From Antennarius striatus (Eukaryota; Chordata; Actinopteri; Lophiiformes; Antennariidae), in the NCBI RefSeq assembly GCF_040054535.1, contig NC_090796.1:15341501-15405500 (forward strand): a DNA stretch of 64,000 bases, given 5' to 3'. This document shows, one piece after another, positions 12,901-25,331 of this stretch. Each line of letters opens with the position of its first letter. Positions within the stretch are counted from its first letter, which is position 1. The notes beneath the pieces were generated by a model. That model did no database searches and had not been told where the DNA came from. It saw nothing but the letters and a program-made list of their open reading frames with translations. Made by a program: the position numbers and the translations under genes.

Positions 12901-15900
12901 AACAGCTGATGGGGTTCCTGAGGTAAAAAGGCCAATCCATATTGGCCCGACCCGCCCAGGTTTGCACAAACAGCCATTCATGAGGTTCTGCAAGAACGCC
13001 TCCCGCCCAAATCCTAAACCAAACTCCAACCTGTTTCCAGCGGACAGGCTGCCCATACATGATGGCCGATCGCCCCAAAAAGTCCAGCATTCAGGCTGAA
13101 GCGTTCAGTAAACTTGTGTTTTCTGGAACGTCTTTTCCCTCCAGACGTTCTCGAGCATCAGGAAGGAAACACATGGATTTCTCCAGGTGTATTTAGGAAT
13201 GATTGTCGTTGAATGATCGCTAATATTTGCTTATTGACAGGAAATCCTTCTATTTTCTACCGGGATGCGTTCAAGCAACCAACTCAAGCATGTTTCACTC
13301 CTACGAATTCCTTTTCCTGGAAGCTCCACCATTCGGATCTAAGCTATATATCATCTGGCTTGGAGCTGCGGAGCCGATTTTTACAGATCAAGACGACGCC
13401 TTGAAAGTTTAAAGTTATGTAGAAGAAAGTGAGATGAGGCGACGGAGATGCCTGCATGTTAATGGTTTATACAGATTCCAATCCTGCCATCTTTTTCCAG
13501 CGACTCAGCCACAAGACGCTGATTAAATCATGAAGTAAAGACGAGGTTTAGGAGATCTCTGCCTATCCAGGGCCCGAAGTTAAGGTGCAAACTTATAATC
13601 AGAATAAATTTAACCTTCTGTGAGTCTTAAAATAAGCAGGCGTCTGTAAACTGTTTACTGCGACAAAATCGACATCCAATACATCATGTGATTGGACCTT
13701 GGGCTGGACGGAGCCAAAGGAAGCTAAATCCCGACCTACCAATTGGTGATCTGACCTTGGTACAGCGACCAACGACTAACGGAACCATCTAATGTCTGGT
13801 TCCTCTGAAACTACTGTCAAACTTCAAACGGGACACAAGCCGTTCAGAATGAATCAGGCCAATCTGAACTAACAAAACCAGGTGGGGGACATTTATCTAC
13901 AGGTAATCCAAACAGCGGGATTCGAGCCGTCTTTGTCGGATGTGAGCGCTAAGGCCCAGCCGATTGGTCGGCTGCAGGAGAGAACGTCTCCTCAGACAAA
14001 AGACGAGCAGAAAGCATCTCGTGTCTGGAGAGCAGAGATTACAGAAGCCGCAGGAGGAGACAGGGCTCATCAACTTAGCCTACAGAGAGACTGGAATATC
14101 TGCCCACACTAACCACACGCATTATGGTACATTCTGTACGTGAACATGCCTGGCAACGGATCCCATGGAGACTCCCACTGTGAATCAATCATTTACAGGC
14201 CCATTAAAATATCTTGTGCATGCAAACCCGACTTGGAGGCATTAAGACGGTCTGTCTGCGAGCTACGGATCATCGGACCTTGAGTTTTCGGGATCGGATC
14301 TACACTCTCGGCCTCGATAAGCCTTCCAGTTGCTTGTAAAATGAAAAGTAAACTGATTTCTTCGCTGCAAAGCTGATGCACGCCACCGTGTTTCGTCTGC
14401 AGCCGCAATCATATTACTTTTTAAGCAGCTATAATAACGACATAACGACGCGCTGCCATGAAATCCGGCGCAGACGCTGATGCATCGCGCAAGAATTTAA
14501 ATGATTTCGCTTCAGCGTCAGCAACAGGCCAACGTTCCCCCCACCACCACCACCACCACCACCCCTCGTCTAAAACGCTCAACCATCAAAAAATCCTCAA
14601 GATCCAGATTCCTTCAGAGGTCACGGTTCGCAAAGTTCCTCCTCTCCAAAACAAACCGGTCGGGTAATCCATACGAGTAGAAAACAGCGAATAAAAGCGG
14701 TTTAATATTAAAACAGGAAGAAAATATGTCTGTGGGGTCTGCGGGCAGCGCCGCCGCGAACGCTGACTCAGCGTTCTCTGATAACTTCCAAGAAAAAGAT
14801 GTCAGACGGATGAAGAAAAAAAAACTCCTTCCAGCTCAGACCTTCAGCTTAAGACGATCCAGAAACCGATACGGGTTCGTCGCTGGGGGCGTGACCCGGG
14901 ACGTCGGACGCAAAAGCGGCGTGTTGGGTTTATTTTTTAACAGCGTGAGCCGCCGCACGTCGTCCGTCGTTAACGCCGGATTCTTCTGTCCTCGCAAAAA
15001 GTGCGATTCCTGGATCGACTTGATGAAGTCACGACTCGGGGGCATTTCTCACGTGGTTGGCATTTGAGCGCCTGGCGTTGCATTACCGTTGCCCCCCCCA
15101 CTCACCCAACCACCACCGGATCTGGTTTAGTGTGCAGGGGCAGGAAATGGTGACCCTTATGTGCAGCGACGTCGCGGTTGAGAAGGGGTCGGGGTGAGGT
15201 CAAAGGTCAGGTCAGAGCGGTTCAGTCATAAAAAAGGGGCGGACATAGACTTTAATGTTTTCTAAAACGGTCGGGGGGCGCCACCAATAACACTGATCAG
15301 ATCAATCAAGTAGAAAACTACTGAAAAACTCTAGATCTGATTATGATGTCATCACCATTTCTGTCCAATCACTGAAATCGCCCTAAAAAGTTCAATCCAA
15401 TCCACTTTATTTATAAAGTGGATTTAAATAAGCACAAGGTTTCCAAAGTGCTGCACAGTAACTAGACAAAAACACAACAGACGCACCATAAAACTATGAA
15501 CATAATGCAGTTAAATAACATATCAAATAAAAATCCAATAAAACAATTTAAAATAGGTTAAAAGCGTGAATAAAATCAGATAAAAAACAATTAAAATAAT
15601 GTGAAATAACACAAAAAACACTCTAAAGGGTGTCAAACGCCAGGGAAAAGAAGTGGGTTTTAAGAAGCCTGCCTGATGTGCAAAAACAAGTAACTTAAAG
15701 TAAAACTTTTTCATATTGTTTTATTGTTAAACGTTAAAATATTTCTTCCGACAGAACGGTTAAAAAAAGGTGAAGTGGAGCGGCTCCGATGGGGATGACA
15801 ATAATTATGATTTGTGGCTTGAGAGCGATCGCTATGGAAACCCCAGGTGATGTCACAGATTAGCTCCTTGACTTCTCAACAGCAATAATAACCCAGAAGA

Positions 15901-18900
15901 ATCAGGGCGAGAAGAGGAAGCTGATTAGTCCGGTTGGGGGGGGGGGTTCCTGCGTGCTGATTGGCTCTCTGCTGACCAGGTGGTCTTTTCCTTCCCTTCT
16001 GCCTACATAAATCAGCGGCGGCAGGAAACATGAGGTTAGCATCAGGAGAAATCAGCAGCCCCTCCAAGACACATTAAACACTCACTGGACGTATTAGAGT
16101 ATCATTGGAAGTAATTTACAGCTGTGGAAAAACCCCTTAAAATAAATGAGCTCCTGAATAGCAGTCGTAGCAGCTGCCCTAACACCCCCCCCCCCAGCCC
16201 CCAGCCCCCCTCCAGGAGATGCTTTATTTACCTCCGCTGCCCCACACACACACACATAAAAACACAACTCCGGACTCTCTTTTGGAGCGCCGCAGACGGT
16301 GGTGATCCAAATAGCTCAGCTGGTTGCACCTGCTCCGATGGGATTCGGACCTAAATAAGTCATTTCACAGCGGGCCGCCGCAGGATTACGCTTCTATTGG
16401 CGTTGGCAGGTGAAAGGATGGAAATTATGAACCCGAAATAACAAACTGAAACGCGTCGGCACCCAGAGCTCACGCTGAGTATCTAAATAAGAGCTCCATC
16501 TGGATTCCGCCGACAGACTCCCCGCCTCTGGGCTCAGGTGGGATCGCTTCGGCTGCCGGTGTTTTCTTTGGCGGTCGCGGGTACCGCCTTGTAATTGGTC
16601 CACTTGTTGTCGTAATTGAGAAAACACTCGATCCAATGTGGGAATATTCAGAAATGAATGCAGACAGGGAATAAAATGAGTTAAAGGAACACCTGCAGAT
16701 TTTAATTGGGCTGACGGAGGCTCAGGAGAAGGAAGTAAACAAAAGATTTCTGGAGTTCTACAGCAAATTATGACGAGGATTATTAAATTCAACTTATTAA
16801 AATTAAAGAATGTAAGAAAAACACCTAGTAGCTGGTAGAAACCTCTAAATAATTTTATATTTTATTCTTATTTCCGCTACAAGTTTGCTGTTCCATGTTT
16901 GTACTGCAACAACGCTGCCCCCTACCATTTCTGGTGGTATTGCACCGTCAACCGCATCTGTAAGATCTCGGAAAAGTTGCAGAAACATGTAGAGATCCCA
17001 GAAGTGGCATCGTTTCCAACCGTCCTGGTTTCTCTGGAGTCATTTTGTGTTTTTTGTTGTTTTTTTTAAAAACCGTTTCAGAGGCGTCTCGCTGTGAAGC
17101 TCCAGAAACGAACGGAGGAAGGAGAAACCCCGCCTGGCAAGGAAATGATGACCCAACTTTCATTTCTGCTCCAAATGTTCTCTCTATGAGACACAGAGGA
17201 CGCTCCGGTTCGTTAGCCCTCCGGCGTGACGGATCCGACATTCCCACCGCACCACTTTCTCATTTTCTGATCCCGATCTCTTTATTCAGTGAAATGAATC
17301 TGGCTGTCGGAGCTGCGGTGGTCCTCCTTCCTCCCCCCTCTTCTTCTTCTTCTTCTTCTCGCCTGACGACGTCCACTACCTTTCCCCAAGAAAACCTGCT
17401 CTCCTCTTTCAGAAAATATTTTTCCGCTGCCCCGTCCAAACCATGAGGGCCTTTCTTTGGACACGCTCGTTCACTCCTTCTCTGTGCAGCTGAGGTGAAC
17501 ACACTCTTTTTTCTTTTTTTTTAAATGAAGGAAAATTGCTCAAACTCTTAACAAGGACAGGATTTTCACGTTTGATAATCTCCATTCCTGCAAACTCTTT
17601 TACTTTTTAATAGCCGGCTGGAGGTCAGACCAGGCTACGCTAACGCCAGGCTAGCCGACAGACCGGACAGACAAATATAACGCGGAACCGGACGGGCCTT
17701 CAGCGGCGCGCAACAATAATCCTACACGTCTGTCCAGCTGTTAATCTGGATCTGCAGCGCCATAAATACAGGTGACGTCTTTACGTCGGGATTTATGGAT
17801 TATTTAAATCCACCAGGGAGGTCCTGTTGGCTAGACTCCTCAAAAACTAAACAGATCCCCCCCCCCTATTTTGTGAAATCCTGCAGAAAAAAAATAAACC
17901 CCAATGAACTTGTGGAACCCTTGTTGGTGGAGGTGAATATAATCTGTAATACGGCGCCCTGATAAGGAAGCAGCGGAAGCTGATCTGGGGTCAGATTGTC
18001 TTCACGCCCCAGAGTCGTTTTTTAATATCCAGTAAACACGAGCGACTGAACACAAAGCGGCTGCAGAAGCCAAGCGGATGATATGAAAGCAAAACACCGG
18101 CGCGTGCAGATCGCTGGCAGCTGATGTGTTCCTGACGCCGAACGAGGAAGAGGAGGAGGAGGAAGAGGAGGAGCTGCACAGGCCGTGATGTCGGAGGATG
18201 CATCTGCTATGCGAGGTCACGCCTGGTCAGCAGCAGGGATTTACAGGCCCTTCAAGAAAAAACCCCAGCCAACCTCCACCGCCACCCTTACCCACAATCC
18301 TCTGGGAGGTAGCGGATAGCGGGGCTCAACGCGCGCTTATGGTTCTTCTCGATCAAACACACATTTTCCAACCTCCGTCAGTGGGGGGAGGAGGGTTACA
18401 GGGGCTACAAGGAGACAGAGTTGGGGTAAAAAAAATTTCCCCCTTTCCTTCCTCCCTTTTCTCCCCCCCATCCCCTCTTCTTTTTTTTTTTACGTCTCAA
18501 CATCTGGCACCGTTTATCACCTGGCCTGCTGGTTCAGGCAGGAAGGGAACGGCTAAAAGACCAGCGCAGAGCTGACCTGGGGTCTGCTGCAGACCCTCAA
18601 CCGTCCGGTTAAGGAGATAGAAGACGGGGTCCAGAAGTCTGAGACGAAATGGATGTCTAGAACACAGATGGAAAAATTTATTCATTTATCAATAAAATAA
18701 TTCCTACAAATCCAAAAGTTTGAAATCACATATTGTCTTCAAACGCCGTTACAATCAATCGTCATTGCAATCAATCGTCTACCAAAAAAAACTATTTGAA
18801 GCTCAGATCATCCCTTTTAAATCGAACAGTTCCTGAGATCGGTACATTTTTATCTCACGTCATTTCAAACGTGTGTCATTTATTTGCGTTAAACTCTCGT

Positions 18901-21900
18901 TACTGCTCACACAGAATCACCTAATTGATTTGAAAGCGAGCTGGTCGCCTCTTCCTGCAGCACGGCGTCACAGAGCGACAGGCAGAGAGGAGAGGGGGGG
19001 GGGGGTGTAGGCCAGAGACACGGTTCACGGGACAATGAGGCCCATTGATGGGATGGAGACGGGACCGGCCGCCTCCGGCGGGACCAGGACGGCTGAGGGC
19101 GCACAATGATTACAGTCTGCTTCACAAATGGCTAAAACAGAGTGGTGTTCATGCGGAGGCCGCATCAGGAGAGGCCACGTCCCATTTGGTTCTCTTCACC
19201 CCTGGTATAAATAACTGAACACCTTCCGCTGGCGGAGATGCTACTTCATCACTTCTTCAGGATTAAAATAAGCCTCCACTTCACCTCCAAGCAGTTAAAG
19301 CAGATTAAAGGAGGTGAATGAATTCAACTCATTCATCGCCGGTAGCGAACAAAGCAGCTGATGCTGATGTCACGTCCCATTTCACACCACTTGACCTGCA
19401 GCCAGCAGCAGCGCAGAGCTTTTTACAGCGGAAGACTTCCAGAGGTCAAGACTGAAAATCCCACATGTAGAGATTTATCCAGCTGCTGTTCCCTCTCTTC
19501 CTCCTCGCTCAGACCCGAAGGAATTCCATTGAGTTTCAGTGACAAGTCGCGTTGCACCGTTTTCCACGCTTTGCAGCGCAGAGCCAATTGGCAACAGATG
19601 TGGATGACTTTTAGGGTGTTTGGCGCCATCTATGGGGATCAGGAGGTATTGCAGCCAAAACCCATGACAAACTGGTGGAATCGGTCATTGATTTAATTCA
19701 TCCTGATTATTATAATCATTATATCTTATTCACATGTCCAGAAATGTATTTAACAAAAATTTAATAAAACTCTTAATTACATCATACCTCTATATATTTC
19801 TATGAACTATAATTATTTCAGGATCAGCAGGATTGATTGACGACTTTGGTCTGCGGTAGAGTCTTGATGTGGATCCAAATTGAATTTTCATAAAATATTG
19901 CATTTTTTCAAAAGTAATTTTATCAAAAATATAAAAACTATTGGATAGATTTTTCTGGATGAGTGCCAAATTTTGAAATTCCTTGGCGTCGCACTCGGCT
20001 AAGCAGCTGCTTCCATTTAGTCCATGAACGAGAGTGAAATACAAATACAAATAAGAATTCCTGAAGATGTTTCACAATAAAAGCCTAGAAGTGAAAGGAG
20101 CTTTTAATTTGAAATAGGTAAAGAGCGTACTGCAGAAATTTAACAGAGGAAACGGAAGTGAGATGCAGTTTTGCAGAGCATCTGTCCGTCATGACCAATC
20201 ACAGCGAGGCTCCGCCCTAAAGCGCTGAGCTAACGGGGGCTAAAACGTTCCGACGACGACCTCTCGGGTCGTCCTGCGGTAGCCATACCTGTCTGTACGA
20301 GGAGATGATGACCTCTCTCAGGTGGTAGTGCATGGGGGTCATAGTCTCGCTGACGGCGTCCAGGGCCATGTCCACCTCCCTCTTCATCCGGTGGCCGTCG
20401 GGCAGCAGACGGACGAGCTGCATCACCACCTGCATGGAAGGAAGTCGAATTGAAACGCTTTTCTTTTTCAATTAAAGAAGAATTTATTTCTGTTTATCAG
20501 CTCAATAATTGTAATAAACAACATTTTTACTGGAGGCAGATTCCCCGATCTCGACTGTTAAACGACGTCCTCCTCCGTGAACCCGTCGCTTCTCTGTGGA
20601 TGGCGCTCATTTCTTTGCTTGTGATGCACAAACACGTCTAAACTTTGCATGCGCTGCAAGTTTTCTCTAAACTTCTTCTCTTCGGTTCCTCCAGACAGAT
20701 GCAAGGCATGCTGGGAAGTTTATCTCGGAACCGGCGCCGTCTTCTTGTCAGTAAACAAGAACACGCAGGAAGAGGCGTCGCTCGGCTGGGGCAGCGTAGC
20801 GCACGCCGGTCAGAGCGGCGGTTTCTGGGATATGTCAAGTGGTTGCCACAGCAACCTTGTCAGCCTCTTGTCAAGCTTATCGGGCGAAATAGAGGCCGCC
20901 GTGGCTGTGAGGTCGAAAGCGTTATGGGATGGACAAACTGGTGTCCAGATAATGTCTCGAAAGAACAGGTTCCAAGTGGTTCTGATAACTTGAGTGTTTC
21001 CTGACTCTGCAGGCAGGGGGCGCTCCATCTGCTTGTGAGCAGGACTGCTAACAGTCTTTAAAATCAATTTTAAAGGATCCTTTATAGTTTCTACCTCCGT
21101 GGATAATTCCTACGAGGTTAAACGAGGTTTCCGCAGCGAACGCCGCTCTAAGACGTCATATCTGATTGGATTCACGGCGCAGAAATGTCATGTGTCCTGT
21201 CTGAAAGCGCCTCGAGTCGTAAATAAAGAAAACAAGCGTTTCACTGTTTCTCAGGCGGCTCTCTGACCCCATTCTATTCTCTCTGCATCCATGGATTGAA
21301 CAAATATCAGACAGACGCGTCACGACAATTTCACAGCATTTTGACCAAGGTTTTACATAAATTTCTCAAAAAGCACTGAATATGCTCGGCATGATTTCCC
21401 TCAGACTGAGGTCACATCAATTCTAAAAAGTTAATGGAATTTCTCTTATGGGTGACTAATAAAGGGCGTTTAATTTGAATCTTTATTCTATTTGCAGTAA
21501 TTTATGAAGGACAAAACACATTTAAGATGCTGGAAACAGCAAACATTTCTCTTTTCTGCTTAAGCAAATAATTTGGTTACCAATAACCTCCTCATAAACT
21601 CGCTTAACGAACAAAAGCCTGTTTGTTTTTTAAAGGGCATACCTCGAATTCTCCTTTTGTGTATTTCGCGTCAGGAACGCTCACAATCTCATCATCTGCA
21701 AACTCTGGAAAGCCCTGCAGACGAGAGACACCGGTTAGAGCTTCATGCGCGTTGCAGCGAGCGGCGTTGTGATGGTGGAGGAAGCGTCTCACGTTAAAGT
21801 GCCAGAGCGTCAGGACGGCGATGACCATGGCGGTCGTGGTCCTGCCTTTGCCGTTAGAGCAGGTGAAAACGAAGGCCGAGCGAGATTCTTCAGCCAAGGC

Positions 21901-24900
21901 GCTCTTCATGGCCTCCAGCAGCTTATCAAACTCCTGACAGCAACAACACACACGTTTGAACATTACATTTAAAGACATTCATCATCACAATCACACCTAA
22001 AAGAACTTTAAATCACACATTAAATCAAAAATCTCCCAAAAACATAACTAGAAACGGTCAAATCGGTAAGATTTTATTTTAAAAAAATAATAAAATGTAG
22101 TTTTCCAATGGTGGCACTATGGCAGTACTAGTCTTGACCGCTAGAGGGCGCGCCTGGTTCATGCTCAGCTCAGTTTCCACCTGTTCACACCTGTCACACA
22201 GGTGGACAGCTCTGTGGATTATTTCTGGTGAAACCAGAGAAAATGCCCTGAATTCATGTCTGAATCTGGATGTAGAGCAAAGTCTAAAGATGTTCCAAGA
22301 AGTTTTCTTAATCATCGTGTTAACGCCTCCCCCGCCGCCGTACCTCCTCCCCGGGGGCGCTGCAGTCCGGCAGCGGGATGCGTTTGTAGACCAGACCCTG
22401 GTGGGAGCCGATCTGCTGGTTGAAGATCTCCTGGACGGTCAGGCAGCTCTTCATCATCTTCATCTGCTTCTCCTGCTCCAGCGTCACCTCGAGCCACTTC
22501 TGAGCTCTCAGGATCTCCTCCTTCAGGGAGGTCTCCAGTTTCTACCGACAGGAGGAGACAGGGGAGATTAAACCACGGTGGGGAGCGGGGCTAGAATTCA
22601 GATGGGGGGCGCGTCGTTTGAACCCTACTTCTATCAGCTGAGGGTCAGACGACGGGACGGCGATGTGCTGGTCCACGCACGACGACTCCCTCACGTTAAA
22701 GATCTGCCCGTTGGCCTCCAGCACCATCTCCTCCTGCAGGTTGACCCACAACACGTGGCTGTGCTTCCGCTTCTCGTCCGTCAGGTGGGCCAGAACGGCG
22801 CTGGTGGCCTGAACATAACACGAGGAAGACCCAACTCTTCATCATCTGACGTGGCTTCATTTTGCTAAAACAGCTAATGAGAGTTTCTGCCCACTCAGCG
22901 CGGTAACTCGTAAATAATTCACCATGAAGATAAAATAGAACCTCCAGATACAAGTCATTTGAGATTAAAACCGTCCATCTGTCCGTAAATTTATTCGACA
23001 TACGAGGAAAATCCGAGATACAAGTGTCGGCGGATGGATACAACATCAGTGAGACCGGATCTCGTTCTTTATGTGTTGGTGGATGGATACGACATCAGTG
23101 AGACCGGATCTCGTTCTTTATGTGTTGGCGGATGGATACAACATCAGTGAGACCGGATCTCGTTCTCGTTGGTGGAGTAAAGACGTAGCTCGTGTGTTCT
23201 CGTGACTTTAGTGTTTCTTTTCATTCTTTATCATTGTTTACGTAACTTATATATAATTAATTATACACAAGTAAAGTCTGCATGTCTATTGGATGATAAA
23301 AAAATTTTTTTTTTCAGAATTTAGGGGGTTTGGGACTTTTTTTTACAAGACTGGAACAGATTAAAATGATTTTAGTTGTTTTAAATGGGAAATTTTGTTT
23401 TACTTTCAAGTCACAGAACGGATGAAACTGGTATCTCGAGGTTCTACTGTAGGTTCTACTGTAGGTTCTACTGTAGGTTCTACTTCCTTCCTCTTTTCTG
23501 ATATTAAATTTGCACCTCTGACGTCGGCTGAGCCGCTCCGTAAACCGACATCTTGGGGACTCGTCTGAAGTTGACGGCCTTCATCTCCTTCACGGTGCCG
23601 AGCACGTCTGGGGCCAGGCACTCGTCGGCGACCTAGCGTTAGCATGCAGCTCACGTTACACACGGTGCGTGACAGCCGTTATCTCTTGAGGTGAAAGCGT
23701 TTCCTCCCGATCTCCTCACCAGGACCCGGGCTCCTCTGGTGACCAGCTCCGCCGGCGCCGACAGCTCCGACAGGTTCATGCGGGCCAGCAGGCGGTAGAG
23801 CCACGCGTGGCGACACATCCACTGGCTGAAGTTACAGACGAAGGCGAGAGGGTACTGAAGAAAGAAGAACAACACGCGGTTAGAACCAGGATCATAACGA
23901 CGGGTCGTAAACCTATCAATATAAAAAGAGTGTTTTACCTGCTCACGGAGGTAAGCGTTAAACACGATCAGGTAGAAGTAGCGCTCCAGGCTCTGCATGG
24001 TTCTGTTCAGGAAGTAGTCCCTGGTGCCGCTCCCCTAAGAAACGGTTTATTCCACCACTTCCAATTCAAACTCAACATCGATGTTTAAAGCCTGATTTAA
24101 ATCCCCAACGCTTCCCATTAATGATCTAAAATATATCTGCAGCCTTTTAGCATCAGTTAGCAGCTAACAGTTTAGGTTTAAATAAGCCTCCCCTCTAACC
24201 TGGATCTGATAATCTTCTCCGATGGCCTCCAGCTTCCTCTTGTTCTCGTAAATGGCGTCCTTGATGTTGTGCATCTCTGAGCAGAGGGCGATGGCGTGGT
24301 CGACCTGCGGGGCACCAGACGGTTTTCACGTCGTATGATGTCATAAATGTTGGTTTACGACGTTGTGTTGTGCGTGTTTCACCTCCTCTATGACCTCCTG
24401 TCCGTCAGGAAGCCTGTTGATCAGAGACTGGATGACCCGGAATGAAGGCTTGGGTCCTGAAGCCGCCGCCGCCTCTTCGCTTCTGGAGGACAAACTAGTT
24501 CAAACCTGAAGTCAACGCAGATAAAAAAGTTCCTCTGGTGTCGTTTCTGGGTTCTTACTTTGGCGCCGGGTGAGGACCGCTGCTCAGCCGATTCATGACC
24601 AGCGTTCCGAGGATCATGGCGAGGTTGGTGCGCCCCACGCCGACCTGGCAGCTGAAGAGGAGGGCGGGGAGTCGGCGGGAAGTATCGCGGCCCAAAGCTA
24701 AGCTGGAGCTCTCCTGTAGAGGAAGAGGAAGAAGAGGAGACCAGGTGACGGCTCTGGAGGTCAAGAGGTCAGAACACCCCGAGTCGGGACGGGAAAACGG
24801 AGAGTCCGCCCCAAAAAAGGGCAAAAACAAGAAGAAGTGAACATCCTGTTGGAGTGACGGGCCGGACGGAAACCAGACGGCGCCGGACGCGGCGGCTTTA

Positions 24901-25288
24901 CGAGGCGTTCTGTAACCATCACACCGCTGGGAGCTCCAGGAGACAGACTGAAGAGGATTAGAAGTGACAGATCCCAGACGCCCCCCTCCCCTCCGATATT
25001 CCAGCCATTAATAACGTTTATGGCACATCAAAACAAAAAAGGATCCATCAGGACCAAATAGGGGCCGACCCCGTTAGCGCGTTAGCGCGTTAGCGCGAAA
25101 CTTTTATGGCCGCTCACCCTGAGAATGTTCACAAACGCGTCGAAGTCCTCCTCCAGCGGCGCCCCCTCCACCGGCAGCGGCAGCCGGTGGTACCTGCAGG
25201 ACGGGAGACGGTTACCAAGAGACGGAGCTGCGCCCGTGTTCTGTCAATACTACAGTTTATCTAGGTCATCACACACACACACACACAC

Positions 25289-25331
<43 letters not shown>

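Larger units (their letters stand above)
9037..20288 (-). other. Penultimate intron of paladin (11.3 kb)
   Basis: This intron separates the exon ending in the SSYRQ codons from the exon starting IKSGK. I found no nested gene on either strand. It contains a MITE-like element (11770-12114), a teleost dispersed repeat (about 15395-15715), a short CAC repeat (about 14540-14561), a TTC-rich run near 17340 and several GC-rich patches. It is far longer than nearly all other introns of the gene, which run from about 80 bases to 1.6 kb apart from a 4.8 kb last intron. Confidence 0.7.

Noticed and set aside
23032-23172. CRISPR-like direct repeats
   Set aside because: The three 49-base units are contiguous with no spacers and lie in a vertebrate intron inside a transposon, so this is a simple tandem repeat.
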